The notes: generated from the sequence alone by a model not told the origin. 64,000 nucleotides of DNA from Bacteroidota bacterium (GCA_023437225.1 JAEZGS010000027.1:1-64000), one strand, 5' to 3'; positions 36,249 through 45,667 are shown, counted from the stretch's first letter. A program made the numbers and translations.

Positions 36249-36794
36249 CTATTTTCTTTCGAAACGTTTGGATACACCAATGGTGGCAGTTTGACCCAAT
36301 CCATAAGAGAACCTTCGTTGAGTAGGACCACCTTCAGGCTTGGTCAATGTGTACTCCAATCCCCCGATGCTAAAATTCACCGCGAAGTTATTTTTGATAT
36401 TCATTTCAATAACTGGTGTGGCAACAAATCGAAACTGGTTCATTTCGCCAGCTACATCGGGAATGATCCTCGCGTAACCGCTTTCAAAATGGCCAAGTAT
36501 GGAAAACATCGGTGATATGGGTCGGCTGTACATTGCAAAGGGCATTACTGAATAACTCTTGAATGCAGGATAGCCTTCACTTTTAGTATAACCGAGTCCA
36601 AGTCCGATGGTCCACGACTCACTCACTCCATAACCAACGGAAGGGCGAATATCAATTTCGCTTTCAGTCTGCCATTCAGAGTATTTTGTATCGCTGTAAG
36701 ATGCACTTCCTGTTACAAGAATGGATTTTTTCTGAGCAGAAACAGTAGTACAAAACAAGATGCAACTAAACAGGATCAGGGGAAGAGATTTCAT
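36249..36794 (-). CDS. Small outer-membrane beta-barrel protein
   Basis: 181 residues with a signal peptide (1-20, TVSAQ). The mature part alternates hydrophobic and polar residues as expected for an 8-stranded barrel (ILVTGSASYSDTKYS, VGYGVSESWTIGLGLGYTKSEG, ATPVIEMNIKNNFAVNFSIGG). It ends GQTATIGVSKRFERK, a terminal strand that is not aromatic-final. No function can be assigned. A TAnnTTTG element inside a perfect inverted repeat precedes it. Confidence 0.82.
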   Translation of the reverse strand: MKSLPLILFSCILFCTTVSAQKKSILVTGSASYSDTKYSEWQTESEIDIRPSVGYGVSESWTIGLGLGYTKSEGYPAFKSYSVMPFAMYSRPISPMFSILGHFESGYARIIPDVAGEMNQFRFVATPVIEMNIKNNFAVNFSIGGLEYTLTKPEGGPTQRRFSYGLGQTATIGVSKRFERK

Positions 36795-36795
36795 G

Positions 36796-36832
36796 TAGGT
36801 ACGTTTTGGGCCGCAAAGCTACTACGTACCTA
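36796..36832. promoter_or_regulatory. Perfect 9-bp inverted repeat around a -7 element
   Basis: TAGGTACGT (36796-36804) and ACGTACCTA (36824-36832) are perfect inverted arms separated by 19 bp. The minus-strand -7 element at 36814-36821 lies inside the spacer, and the near arm ends one base before the barrel gene's start codon. The position fits a repressor site. Confidence 0.55.
36814..36821 (-). promoter_or_regulatory. TAnnTTTG -7 promoter element
   Basis: Read on the minus strand, TAGCTTTG matches the consensus exactly, 19 bp before the start codon at 36794. Confidence 0.5.
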
Positions 36833-36862
36833 TCCTGCAACAGCATTAAAATTTCATACACT

Positions 36863-37927
36863 TTATTGTTTACTTAATTCAACTTCATTCGTTGATGATT
36901 GCAATGCTTTTTTCACTGCAGGTACAACCTTCGTTGCAAACAAATCAATTGAGCGAAGGATCTTGTTGTGTGGCATATCTCCAAGGCTCATTTGTGCAAG
37001 GAAGCGGGTATTACCAAACAGTTCATGTTCGTATAAAATTTTGTCAGTGATTTCTTCCGGACTTCCAACAAGCAATGATCCCTTTGGTGATCGCATATAT
37101 TCGTATTGGTCACGTGTCATAGGCGACCAGCCCCTTTCCCTGCCAATTCGTTGCATCATTGCTGCATAGGATGGAAAGAAATCATCAGCAGCTTTTTGCG
37201 AAGTTTCGCCAATGTAAACATGCGAGTTGATTCCAACCTGTGCTGCACGTGGATCATGACCAGCCTGCTCAAAGCGGTCGCGATACAGTTTTATAAAAGG
37301 CGCAAACTGTGCCGGCATTCCACCGATAATTGCAAGTGCAAGCGGTAGTCCCAGCTTTGCCGCGCGAACAGCCGATGCAGGCGTTCCACCTACTGCAACC
37401 CATATGGGAAGCTTGTCCTGAATAGGTCGCGGATAAACGCCCCTGGATGGTATTGCCGCGCGCAACTTAGTATCAGATGTTACAATTTCATGCTTATTTA
37501 TCTTCAGCAATAAGTCAAGCTTTTCTTCAAACAACTCGTCGTATTGTTCGAGGTCATATCCAAATAGTGGAAACGATTCGATGAATGAACCGCGACCCAC
37601 CATGATCTCTGCACGACCATCGGATAGCTGATCTACTGTTGCAAATTGTTGGTAAACACGAACCGGATCATCGGAGCTTAACACGGTAACAGCACTTGTT
37701 AGTTTTATGTTGCTGGTAATTGCTGCTGCAGCCGCAAGTATCGTTGCCGGAGATGACGCTGCATAGTCAGGACGATGATGTTCACCCACACCAAAAACAT
37801 CCAGACCGGCCTGGTCTGCAAGTGCAATTTCTTCTAGTAAATCCTTTATTCTTTGATTTGCATTCTTTGCATGCCCCGCTGTGTTATCGGGGATCATGTC
37901 GGCGAATGTATATAGTCCAAATTCCAT
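36863..37927 (-). CDS. LLM-class flavin-dependent oxidoreductase
   Basis: 354 residues, cytosolic luciferase-like TIM barrel. It starts MEFGLYTFADMIPD and contains DVFGVGEHHRPDYAASSPATILAAAAA, LTSAVTVLSSDDPVRVYQQFATVDQLSDGRAEIMVGRGSFIESFPLFGY and PIWVAVGGTPASAVRAAKLGLPLALAIIGG, all hallmarks of the FMN-binding LLM family. LVGSPEEITDKILYEHELFGNTRFLAQMS closes the fold. The substrate is unknown. It is probably transcribed alone from the -7 element at 37953. Confidence 0.9.
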   Translation of the reverse strand: MEFGLYTFADMIPDNTAGHAKNANQRIKDLLEEIALADQAGLDVFGVGEHHRPDYAASSPATILAAAAAITSNIKLTSAVTVLSSDDPVRVYQQFATVDQLSDGRAEIMVGRGSFIESFPLFGYDLEQYDELFEEKLDLLLKINKHEIVTSDTKLRAAIPSRGVYPRPIQDKLPIWVAVGGTPASAVRAAKLGLPLALAIIGGMPAQFAPFIKLYRDRFEQAGHDPRAAQVGINSHVYIGETSQKAADDFFPSYAAMMQRIGRERGWSPMTRDQYEYMRSPKGSLLVGSPEEITDKILYEHELFGNTRFLAQMSLGDMPHNKILRSIDLFATKVVPAVKKALQSSTNEVELSKQ

Positions 37928-37952
37928 AATTCAATTTTAGTCAGACGATATA

Positions 37953-37960
37953 CAAATTTA
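37953..37960 (-). promoter_or_regulatory. TAnnTTTG -7 promoter element
   Basis: Read on the minus strand, TAAATTTG matches the consensus, 25 bp before the start codon at 37927. No clear -33 element was found. The rest of the 151-bp gap to 38078 shows nothing further. Confidence 0.5.
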
Positions 37961-38078
37961 CGCCGTATACAGGGGCTGACACGATGCGTTACGATAAGAA
38001 AAGCCGTTGATAATTGTCAAGGCCAAATTCTTTTTACCTCGGTCCGGTTGCCATTTTTTGTATCCTTAATCCCTGGCA

Positions 38079-39209
38079 TTAAGCTTTGGCCATGCGCGCT
38101 CTGGAAACGATACCCAGCCCTCCGATCACCATAAACACCAGCGAAATGTATTGCGCTTGTGTTAGACATATGTCTGCAACACAGTACTGTTTATTTAAGC
38201 GAATGAATTCCATCAAAAATCTTTCGGTTCCCAAACACAAGAGGAAAATAAAGAACATCATTCCATTCGTTTTAATACGATGTCGGAACGCCCATAATGA
38301 TGCGAACATCAACAAACAGATCAACGATTCATACAACGATGTTGGATAAACAGGATGTTTAAGTTCTGTACAATAACTTCCGGAACAGCCTTCAATATAT
38401 ATACCTGCATGTATGGAGTTGTGTGGGTACTTATATGCCCAGGACCAATCAGGGAGCCAACTTAATAATGAAGGAAGTTGATTATAATTGACCTGCCCCC
38501 AGTCGCCATCTCCCGAAAGGTGGCATCCCATGCGGCCCACAGCCGGCGCCAATAACATGCCGGGACTTCCAATATCGGCTGCTACCAGGAACGGGATCTT
38601 CATGCGCGTTGTACGGATGAAATATATGCCCGCACCAAAAATAAATCCACCTAAAAATGCCATCCCATGATTTGTTGTAAAAAACGCTACAGGGTCCTTA
38701 AACAATACATCGATGTACTCAAGCTTCGCAAAAAGTATCGCACCCACAAATCCACAGCATGCACACCACAACAACATTCTATCCGTATGTTGGTATGGAT
38801 GTATAATATCTTCATCATCTTTTGACTGCCATTTCATCCACCACCAGATAATCAGCAGAATGGCAACGCCAATAAATCCACCAACTACATCTCCCTTGAA
38901 AGAGAACACAAATTGTTGTGGATTGAGGACAAACAATTCGTAGTTCCTGACACAGTAATAGATCTTATAGCCAGTAAAAAAACTTAACAGGATCCCGCCG
39001 ATTCGTGATGATATTCTCACGAGTGGGGATGGTGTTTTTCTTTTAAAGGGATGAATCAGACCAAGTTTTTCTTTCCTGAAGAATTCGCTTTTGAAAGCCA
39101 TGTAAGAAAGCCAAAACGCAAGCGCTACAAATAACCCATAGGTTTGCACAGGTAAGGCCACGCGCATTCCGGTGAAATATTCAATAAGTGAAGAAAGAGT
39201 CGGAAACAT
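38079..39209 (-). CDS. Lgt-like prolipoprotein diacylglyceryl transferase family protein
   Basis: 376 residues, seven or so membrane helices. The Lgt layout is recognisable: TTNHGMAFLGGFIFGAG (the His-Gly-Gly region), AVGRMGCHLSGDGDWG (position of the Arg-rich GRIGNFxN signature), YPTSLYESLI and ERFLMEFIRLN. The signature Asn residues are replaced by CHLSGDGD, so this may be a paralogue rather than the housekeeping enzyme. It lies 6 bp after the AraC-type regulator on the same strand and is probably in its operon, close to many lipoprotein genes. Lipid transfer to Cys of prolipoproteins is the family reaction; whether this member does it is open. Confidence 0.75.
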   Translation of the reverse strand: MFPTLSSLIEYFTGMRVALPVQTYGLFVALAFWLSYMAFKSEFFRKEKLGLIHPFKRKTPSPLVRISSRIGGILLSFFTGYKIYYCVRNYELFVLNPQQFVFSFKGDVVGGFIGVAILLIIWWWMKWQSKDDEDIIHPYQHTDRMLLWCACCGFVGAILFAKLEYIDVLFKDPVAFFTTNHGMAFLGGFIFGAGIYFIRTTRMKIPFLVAADIGSPGMLLAPAVGRMGCHLSGDGDWGQVNYNQLPSLLSWLPDWSWAYKYPHNSIHAGIYIEGCSGSYCTELKHPVYPTSLYESLICLLMFASLWAFRHRIKTNGMMFFIFLLCLGTERFLMEFIRLNKQYCVADICLTQAQYISLVFMVIGGLGIVSRARMAKA

Positions 39210-39215
39210 TTGATG

Positions 39216-40001
39216 CTAGGAATTTGAGGAACTGGATTGTGATTTGATCTGACTGATATACTCGTGTGGACTTATATTGAATTGCTTTTGAAAATTACTG
39301 GTGAATATGCGGGAAGAACTATAGCCAACAATTTCACCGATCTCGTTGATATTATACTTTCCCTCTGCCAACAACTCCGCCGCCTTTTTTAACTTAGTAA
39401 GATTGATAAGTTCATTTGGAGTTAAATCAGAGATCGCTTTGATCTTCCTGTAAAATGTTGGGCGACTCATATTAAGATATTTAGCCAGCTTTTCTACATC
39501 GAGTTCCTGTTCGCGTAAATGTTCGATAATGATATCTGTAAGTCGCTCCATGAATTTCTCATCTTCCCTCGTATGAGCGATGCTTTTCACATGCGCATAG
39601 GGAGAATTTGAGAAGTAGTCCATCACCTTCCTGCGGTTAGCGAGCAAATTGGCGATCTGTGTTTTCAGGTGCCTCGGAGAAAACGGTTTTTCAATGTAAG
39701 CATCGGCACCTAATTCAAGTCCTTCAAGTTTTGATTGCAACGTATTCTTTGCAGTGAGCAATACAAAGGGAAGGTGACTAAGTTCAACATCGGATTTTAT
39801 GAGGCGGCAGAATTCAAACCCATCCATTACAGGCATCATAACATCACTTACAATCAGATGCACGGAGTTTTGGCGTAGATATTCGAGTGCCTGTGCACCA
39901 TCGTAACATTCAACCACTTCATAAGTATCCGTAAGATTGCTTGCAATGAATTCAAGTATTTCCTTGTTGTCATCTACAAGCAGGACAACGGGTTTATTCA
40001 T
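39216..40001 (-). CDS. AraC-type response regulator
   Basis: 261 residues. Receiver (1-120): LLVDDNKEI, phosphoacceptor Asp53 in IVSDVMMPVMDG, Thr in LLTAKN, Lys in YIEKPFSPRHL. An AraC HTH domain (about 150-255) contains LAKYLNMSRPTFYRKIKAISDLTPNELINLTKLKKAAELL and INEIGEIVGYSSSRIFTSNFQKQFNISPHEYI. This is exactly the C-terminal part of Bacteroidota hybrid two-component systems, but here a separate gene that overlaps the kinase by 8 bp (ATGAATAA). It should control the divergent mannan operon. Confidence 0.93.
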   Translation of the reverse strand: MNKPVVLLVDDNKEILEFIASNLTDTYEVVECYDGAQALEYLRQNSVHLIVSDVMMPVMDGFEFCRLIKSDVELSHLPFVLLTAKNTLQSKLEGLELGADAYIEKPFSPRHLKTQIANLLANRRKVMDYFSNSPYAHVKSIAHTREDEKFMERLTDIIIEHLREQELDVEKLAKYLNMSRPTFYRKIKAISDLTPNELINLTKLKKAAELLAEGKYNINEIGEIVGYSSSRIFTSNFQKQFNISPHEYISQIKSQSSSSNS

Positions 40002-43000
40002 GTATTCCGTTTTTTACGTGTTCTAAATCCTGTAAAGATGTTGGTGCAACCGGCAATGTTAGGCAAAATCGATTAATTCCAATGGCTTTTTCCATTACCA
40101 GCGTGCCGTTGTGTGTTGCGGCAAGAGACCTTGATAAAGGCAGCCCAATGCCTGTTCCCGGAAGTTTCGAAGTTTCTTTCGCTCTGTAAAATGTTTTGAA
40201 GATATTTTCTCGTTGTTCTAATGGAACTATAAATCCATCGTTCTCAAAAATGATCTTATAATATCCATCAGCATTTGTAGATGGCACTAATTTCACCTGG
40301 GCGAAAGAGCCTGCATATTTTATTGTGTTATCGAAGAGGTTGACAAGTATTTTATTAAAGGCTTCTGCATCTACGTATGCGAGAAAAGATTCAGGACAAT
40401 GGGCATTGAATTGTATCTTCTTTTGTTCCGCTGCGCTTTTGAACTGCATGTAATGTTCACGCAGGATAATACTGATGTCTTCCTGCGTGAAGTTTAACTG
40501 GAATCCATTCATTTCAACTTTCCGAAAGTCGAGCAACTGGCTGCTTAGGTGCAGCAATCGCTCAGTATTTTTATTCATGATCTCCAGGCTGTTCTTAATG
40601 AAAGGCATATCATCCACCTTTTCCATTATGTTTTCCATCGGTCCCTGGATCAATGTGAGCGGTGTGCGGATCTCATGCGCTACGTTGGTGAAGAACTGGA
40701 TCTTGTCTTTGTATATCTCTTTCTCTTTTTCAAATTCCATCTTTTGCAGTTGCGCCTGTGTTTTTTCCCTGGCGCGATGAATGAGATGTCGAATGACCAG
40801 TAATGATATCGCAGCTATAACGATTGAATAAAGCAGGTATGCCCACCAGGTTTTCCACATGGGCGGATGCACAACGATATGCAACGTAGCAGGTTTTCCG
40901 TATTGCCCTGTCTTATTGTTTATCGTAGCTACCCGAAATGTATAATTACCTGGATCAAGCTCGGTGAAGTAAACTTTTCGGTTGGTCTCCAGGGGGGTCC
41001 ATGTTTTGTCGAGGCCTTCCATAATATATGCATACTTTACCGTGTTGGACGCTGCATATGTAAGAGCTGCGAAATCAATGCTGAAGGACGACTGTGCGTT
41101 ACTGAGTTCAATTTCTTCTGTGAATGAAATCGACTTTGCCAACGGTGATTCATTTCCTCCTATCGGGAGTTCCTTGTTTGAAATTTGGAAGCCGGTTAAG
41201 AAAACAGGAGGCTGAAAAGCGTCGTCATGAATTGAATCAGGATGAAAAACGATCAACCCCTTTACACTGCCAAAATACATGTTGCCAGTATTGTCCCTGT
41301 AAGCGGAGTTATAGTTGAATTGATCCGTTAACAATCCATGTGCCTTTGAGAACACTGTTACCTCTTTTGTTTCAGGCTTGAATGCAACCAATCCCTTTGA
41401 TGTACTTATCCATAACACATTGTTATCGTCTTCTAAAATGGAATAGATCACGTCTGAAGGAAATCCGTGGGCGGAAGTGTAAGTAATAAACTTTCCACGC
41501 TTGTCCAGCATCTTACACAATCCAGCTTCTGTTGCAATCCATAATGTTCCCCTACTGTCCTCAAAAATATCGTTGATGAGATTGCCAGGCAAGCCGTCGC
41601 GCAAACCTGTATCATGAGCGATCTGTCCGGCTTTGCCGGTATTTGCATCAATATAAAACAGTCCATCGCCATATGTGCCCGCCCACAACGTTCCGTGCCT
41701 GTCTTCCAACACACTTCTGTAAAAAACTTTTTTCACCGAAGTGAACATCTCAAAATTGTTGCTTCTTTTATCGTAACGAAATAATCCCTTATCGGTTGCA
41801 ACAATGATCTGATCCTTGCTGGTCTTATAAAGGCTATAGATGAAATTGCTTCCGAGATTTGAATTGGAGGTATTATAATGTGCAATGCGCTTTCCACTAC
41901 GAACGTCAACCACATCAAGTCCATGAAGGTAGGTGCCAACCCACACCTTGCCGTCGGATACAAGAAGTCCGTGAATATTGGAGTAGGAAACATATTTGTT
42001 GTTGCTCCGACCGTTCTCTTCATTGAAGTGCTGAAAAGTTCCTGTTGCGGTATTCAACTTATTCAATCCCGCATCCTCAGTGCCAATCCATAAGTTGCCT
42101 TCACTGTCATTGCAGATTTCCCGTACGGCAAATCCACTTATTGAATTGGCAACGGGTGAAGGGAAGTATTTCCGAAATGTAACGTATTGCCGAGTGTAAT
42201 AATTGAGCCCGCCAAAATAAGTCCCAGCCCAGATTCCGCCTTCTTTGTCCTTACAAAGTGTATGAACGATATTATCTGACAATGAATACGGATTATTAAC
42301 TTCCCTCTCAAGATTGACAACATCACCCGTCTTTGTGTTAAGTATATAGATGCCTGATTGCGATGCGATCCAAAACTCGCCAGGTGATTTTTCAATGATC
42401 TCCCTTACAATGATTGCAGTGTTGTCAGGATTATATGTGAGAACATCTTTGTAGCGGCGAGACGCTATGTCGAAAAGCTTGAGTCCTTCATTGGATGTGC
42501 CCACTAATATGGAACCACTTGTTGTCGCGTACATGGATTCGATCCACCGCGAAACCGATTTTGATGATCGCACAAACAAATCAGTTTCCTCGAACGTATT
42601 TCTTTGTTCATTGTAGTGGGCCACAGTGCCCAGAGAGGTGGCTACCCACAGTTCGCCATTCACCAGGGAGTAAGCAGTGACTTCTTTGTTCAGACTGTAG
42701 CTCCTCTTTTCGCCAGTCTTTACATTATAGCGATAGAGAGTATAAAGGGATATATACCATACATCGTCGCCAATAACTTTAAGATTGCGAATTGATAGTG
42801 TTGCTGCAACAGGTACATGCTCAAAGGTTTCAGTCTCTTCAAAATATTTATAGATGCCTTTTTCTGTACCGATCCAAATGACATTATCCTTCCCTTGTGA
42901 GAGGCTTGTAATGGCATTACTTCCTATACTTTTTGGATTTGAAGCATTGTAACGAAACACCTTGAAGTTGATGCCGTCATATCGATTCAGACCATCGCGG

Positions 43001-43173
43001 GTACCAAACCACATGAAGCCATGGTGATCCTGCATGCTGCACATCACTGCATTATTCGATAATCCCTGTTCAACCTGGTAATGAGTAAAATAATAAGGCT
43101 GGGAATAGCCGGCGAAATGTTGAATAATCAGCGCCAGCATCCAGATACAGCGCATGTTGATATGGGCAAACAT
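39994..43173 (-). CDS. Propeller-domain sensor histidine kinase of the mannan locus
   Basis: About 1059 residues from ATG 43173 (MFAHINMRCIWMLALI, then GYSQ as signal end); the frame stays open upstream to 43293, but those 40 residues precede the signal peptide. Next come two-component propeller repeats (MWFGTRDGLNRYDG, LWIGTEDAGLNKL, LWIATEAGLCKM), a Y_Y_Y domain, a membrane helix (WWAYLLYSIVIAAISLLVI), HisKA with His833 in NVAHEIRTPLTLIQGP and a complete ATPase (NLFDNTIKYAG, GTGIGLPLSRSLA). It would sense a periplasmic mannan oligosaccharide. No receiver is fused; the receiver and AraC domains are the next gene. Confidence 0.92.
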   Translation of the reverse strand: MFAHINMRCIWMLALIIQHFAGYSQPYYFTHYQVEQGLSNNAVMCSMQDHHGFMWFGTRDGLNRYDGINFKVFRYNASNPKSIGSNAITSLSQGKDNVIWIGTEKGIYKYFEETETFEHVPVAATLSIRNLKVIGDDVWYISLYTLYRYNVKTGEKRSYSLNKEVTAYSLVNGELWVATSLGTVAHYNEQRNTFEETDLFVRSSKSVSRWIESMYATTSGSILVGTSNEGLKLFDIASRRYKDVLTYNPDNTAIIVREIIEKSPGEFWIASQSGIYILNTKTGDVVNLEREVNNPYSLSDNIVHTLCKDKEGGIWAGTYFGGLNYYTRQYVTFRKYFPSPVANSISGFAVREICNDSEGNLWIGTEDAGLNKLNTATGTFQHFNEENGRSNNKYVSYSNIHGLLVSDGKVWVGTYLHGLDVVDVRSGKRIAHYNTSNSNLGSNFIYSLYKTSKDQIIVATDKGLFRYDKRSNNFEMFTSVKKVFYRSVLEDRHGTLWAGTYGDGLFYIDANTGKAGQIAHDTGLRDGLPGNLINDIFEDSRGTLWIATEAGLCKMLDKRGKFITYTSAHGFPSDVIYSILEDDNNVLWISTSKGLVAFKPETKEVTVFSKAHGLLTDQFNYNSAYRDNTGNMYFGSVKGLIVFHPDSIHDDAFQPPVFLTGFQISNKELPIGGNESPLAKSISFTEEIELSNAQSSFSIDFAALTYAASNTVKYAYIMEGLDKTWTPLETNRKVYFTELDPGNYTFRVATINNKTGQYGKPATLHIVVHPPMWKTWWAYLLYSIVIAAISLLVIRHLIHRAREKTQAQLQKMEFEKEKEIYKDKIQFFTNVAHEIRTPLTLIQGPMENIMEKVDDMPFIKNSLEIMNKNTERLLHLSSQLLDFRKVEMNGFQLNFTQEDISIILREHYMQFKSAAEQKKIQFNAHCPESFLAYVDAEAFNKILVNLFDNTIKYAGSFAQVKLVPSTNADGYYKIIFENDGFIVPLEQRENIFKTFYRAKETSKLPGTGIGLPLSRSLAATHNGTLVMEKAIGINRFCLTLPVAPTSLQDLEHVKNGIHE

Positions 43174-43305
43174 TTGATAAAAGTAGTGAAAAGTAAAGGG
43201 TGGATTTTTTGCGACTAAATGAAAATACGTAGAAACAATAGGTACTATTCTTAAAAATGACAATTGAGACAAATCTGTACAAAAATGAAACAAAAACGCA
43301 CCGCC

Positions 43306-43326
43306 AATTGATTGATGCTAATTGAT
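43306..43326. promoter_or_regulatory. Direct repeats AATTGAT upstream of the mannan operon
   Basis: AATTGAT occurs at 43306-43312 and 43320-43326, 14 bp apart, between the divergent kinase and SusD genes. Downstream, TATTTG at 43326-43331 is a weak -7-like match. A role as the AraC-type regulator's site is possible, but the motif is AT-rich and could be chance. Confidence 0.25.
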
Positions 43327-43423
43327 ATTTGTGACTAACTAACACTGCTTTGCCATGGATACATCTATTTACTCCATATCATTCCCCCATACTAACATTT
43401 TCCTGATTGCTTAATTCTCTAAG

Positions 43424-45172
43424 ATGAAAAACAATAAGAACTTTCATTATTGCCTGCTTGCATTAGGACTTGTGCTGGTGCTTGCCTGCAATAAGACTTC
43501 GTTTCTGGATCAGACTGTAACATCGGATCTCGATGAGAAAAAGACATTTTCTGATAGTGCTAACTCAATGGCCTTCCTGAACAACATCTACTCAAACATT
43601 GGATTCGCAACAGATCCAAGGCGATTTGGGGGATCGAATTACGCGGCAGGTCTTGATGCTTCAAGCGATGAAGCAGAAGGTCCGAATGCATCCAGCGTAA
43701 ATGGCTTTATTCAATTTGCTACTGGTTCAGTGAATCCTTCTATTGTACCCGACGATGCATGGTGGATACCCTATGCGAACATTCGCGCAGTAAACCAGTT
43801 CCTGAGGAATCTTCCAACGATTCCCTGGGGTACGCAGCTTAAGGCGCATGCCGCTGCGGAAGCGCGCTTTCTTCGTGCATGGTATTATACTATGATGCTC
43901 CAGCATTATGGAGGCGTCCCATTGATCGGGGACACTGTCTTCAACGCTGGCGATGCCATTCTTGCAAAGCGCAATACCTATAAAGAATGCGTGGATTATA
44001 TTCTTGCAGAATGTGACGCTGCGGCAAATGATTTACCCGTAACTCAAAGTGGTTCGCTGTATGGTCGTGTTAGTAAGGGTGCATGCCTGGCCCTCAAATC
44101 ACGTGTGTTGTTATTTGCAGCAAGTCCCTTATTCAACAATGGCGGTTTATCAGGAGGCGGTGAACTGGCGTCGATCGTAGCTTATCCCGACAATGATCCC
44201 GAGCGCTGGAAAAAAGCTGCAGATGCGGCAAAAGCAGTGATCGCGCTCAATGCGTACAATTTGTATTACGATTCTACAAGCAGGCCCAATGAAAAGGGTT
44301 ATGGATTTCAAAGATTGTTCACACTGCGTTACGCCGAAGAATTCATCCTTTCGAGGATGATGGGACAAAACAAATACCTGGAGTCCCTTTGGGATGTTCC
44401 TTCCCGCGGCGGTGGAGGTGGCCCATTCCCTTACCAGGAAATTGTGGATGCATTCCCTATGAGCAACGGACTTGCGATAACAGATCCTGCATCGGGATAT
44501 GATCCACTCAATCCTTATCATAACCGTGATCCAAGACTTGGCTATTCAATCATTCATGATTCAACGTTGCGAACAACATTTGGCGCCAATCAGCCAAGTC
44601 CGGTTTTGTTATATACCAATACTTCTGTTACTCCCGCAGTTGCAGCGAGTGGTGATGCCGTATTCAAAGGAACTCCTACAGGCTTCTACATATTTAAGAT
44701 GATGGATCCAAGTGTGATCAACCAAAGTCTGAATGAAAGCAGCCGCTGTCTTCCGTTGATCCGTTATGCTGAGATCCTTCTGAATTTCGCAGAAGCTACA
44801 AACGAATATTCCGGTCCAACTGCCGAAGTATACCAGGCAGTGGAAGCGATCCGTCGCAGGGCAGGATTGCGTCCCTTTGAACTTCCTGCAGGCTTAAGCA
44901 AAGATGACATGCGTAAGGCTATTCAGCACGAACGCCGCATCGAGCTTGCATTTGAAGGACACAGGTTCTTCGATGTGCGTCGCTGGATGATAGCGGAGCA
45001 AACCGAAAATCAGCAGATGCATGGAATGGAGGTAAGAAGAAATGGTGCCCAAAAAAGCTTTAACCTGTTCAATGTGCGGAAGCATCAATTCACCAGGGCG
45101 ATGTACTTATGGCCACTTCCTTTGAGAGAGATCGCAAAGTCACCTGAATTGTTACAAAACCCACTTTACTAA
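43424..45172 (+). CDS. SusD/RagB-family outer-membrane lipoprotein
   Basis: 582 residues, lipoprotein signal (LVLAC, Cys22). The SusD helical core has AEARFLRAWYYTMMLQHYGGVPLIGDTV and GRVSKGACLALKSRVLLFAASPLFN, and the C-terminal part ends IRRRAGLRPFELP, MRKAIQHERRIELAFEGHRFFDVRRWMIA. It binds glycan at the cell surface as the lid of a SusC channel. It is the first gene of the operon, with no SusC before it: two small surface-lipoprotein genes follow, then SusC at 46677. The cognate SusC may be the one at 51648. Confidence 0.93.
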   Translation: MKNNKNFHYCLLALGLVLVLACNKTSFLDQTVTSDLDEKKTFSDSANSMAFLNNIYSNIGFATDPRRFGGSNYAAGLDASSDEAEGPNASSVNGFIQFATGSVNPSIVPDDAWWIPYANIRAVNQFLRNLPTIPWGTQLKAHAAAEARFLRAWYYTMMLQHYGGVPLIGDTVFNAGDAILAKRNTYKECVDYILAECDAAANDLPVTQSGSLYGRVSKGACLALKSRVLLFAASPLFNNGGLSGGGELASIVAYPDNDPERWKKAADAAKAVIALNAYNLYYDSTSRPNEKGYGFQRLFTLRYAEEFILSRMMGQNKYLESLWDVPSRGGGGGPFPYQEIVDAFPMSNGLAITDPASGYDPLNPYHNRDPRLGYSIIHDSTLRTTFGANQPSPVLLYTNTSVTPAVAASGDAVFKGTPTGFYIFKMMDPSVINQSLNESSRCLPLIRYAEILLNFAEATNEYSGPTAEVYQAVEAIRRRAGLRPFELPAGLSKDDMRKAIQHERRIELAFEGHRFFDVRRWMIAEQTENQQMHGMEVRRNGAQKSFNLFNVRKHQFTRAMYLWPLPLREIAKSPELLQNPLY

Positions 45173-45208
45173 TAAACGATTTTTCGCACTGCCAAAACTA
45201 ACGTTGAT

Positions 45209-45634
45209 ATGAAAAAATATTTGAGTATAGCAGTCGTGTTCATGTTGTTGATCTCAAACGCCTGTAAAAAAGAAACACCAATAATTCCACCGGAGCCTAC
45301 CAAGTCGATCAATGGAAACTGGAAGATCATTAAGGCGCTTCGCAACGGAACTGATCTTACCAGCAGGTTTAACTTCAACAATTTCCGGATAAGCTTTACT
45401 GACAGCACGTATGCGCTTTCCAATCCGGTTCCATTTATAGTAAGTAAAGATGGAACATGGTCTTTTGATGATCCCGTTTATCCGTTTCGCATGACGTTTA
45501 AGACGGCTGGTGGAGCAGATGCTGGTTCAACCATACAATACCCGGTAGTGAAGGGCGTACGCAACATCGTCATATCCTTTAGCCCGGGGTGCACAAAGAA
45601 CACCTACCAGTATACACTTCAACAAGCCGATTAA
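45209..45634 (+). CDS. DUF5004-like small lipoprotein
   Basis: 141 residues, lipoprotein signal ending SNAC (Cys19). The mature part, starting NGNWKIIKALRNGTDLTSRFNF and continuing FRISFTDSTYALSN, has the strand pattern of a lipocalin-like barrel and fits DUF5004, which often accompanies SusC/SusD sets. It is likely a surface glycan-binding accessory protein; no binding site can be read from the sequence. Confidence 0.7.
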   Translation: MKKYLSIAVVFMLLISNACKKETPIIPPEPTKSINGNWKIIKALRNGTDLTSRFNFNNFRISFTDSTYALSNPVPFIVSKDGTWSFDDPVYPFRMTFKTAGGADAGSTIQYPVVKGVRNIVISFSPGCTKNTYQYTLQQAD

Positions 45635-45667
45635 CTCAACGAATACTTCGTATAAAAAAACTAACTG

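Noticed and set aside
43174..43293. N-terminal extension of the propeller kinase by 40 codons
   Set aside because: The signal peptide starts at 43173 or 43155; the extension would prevent export.
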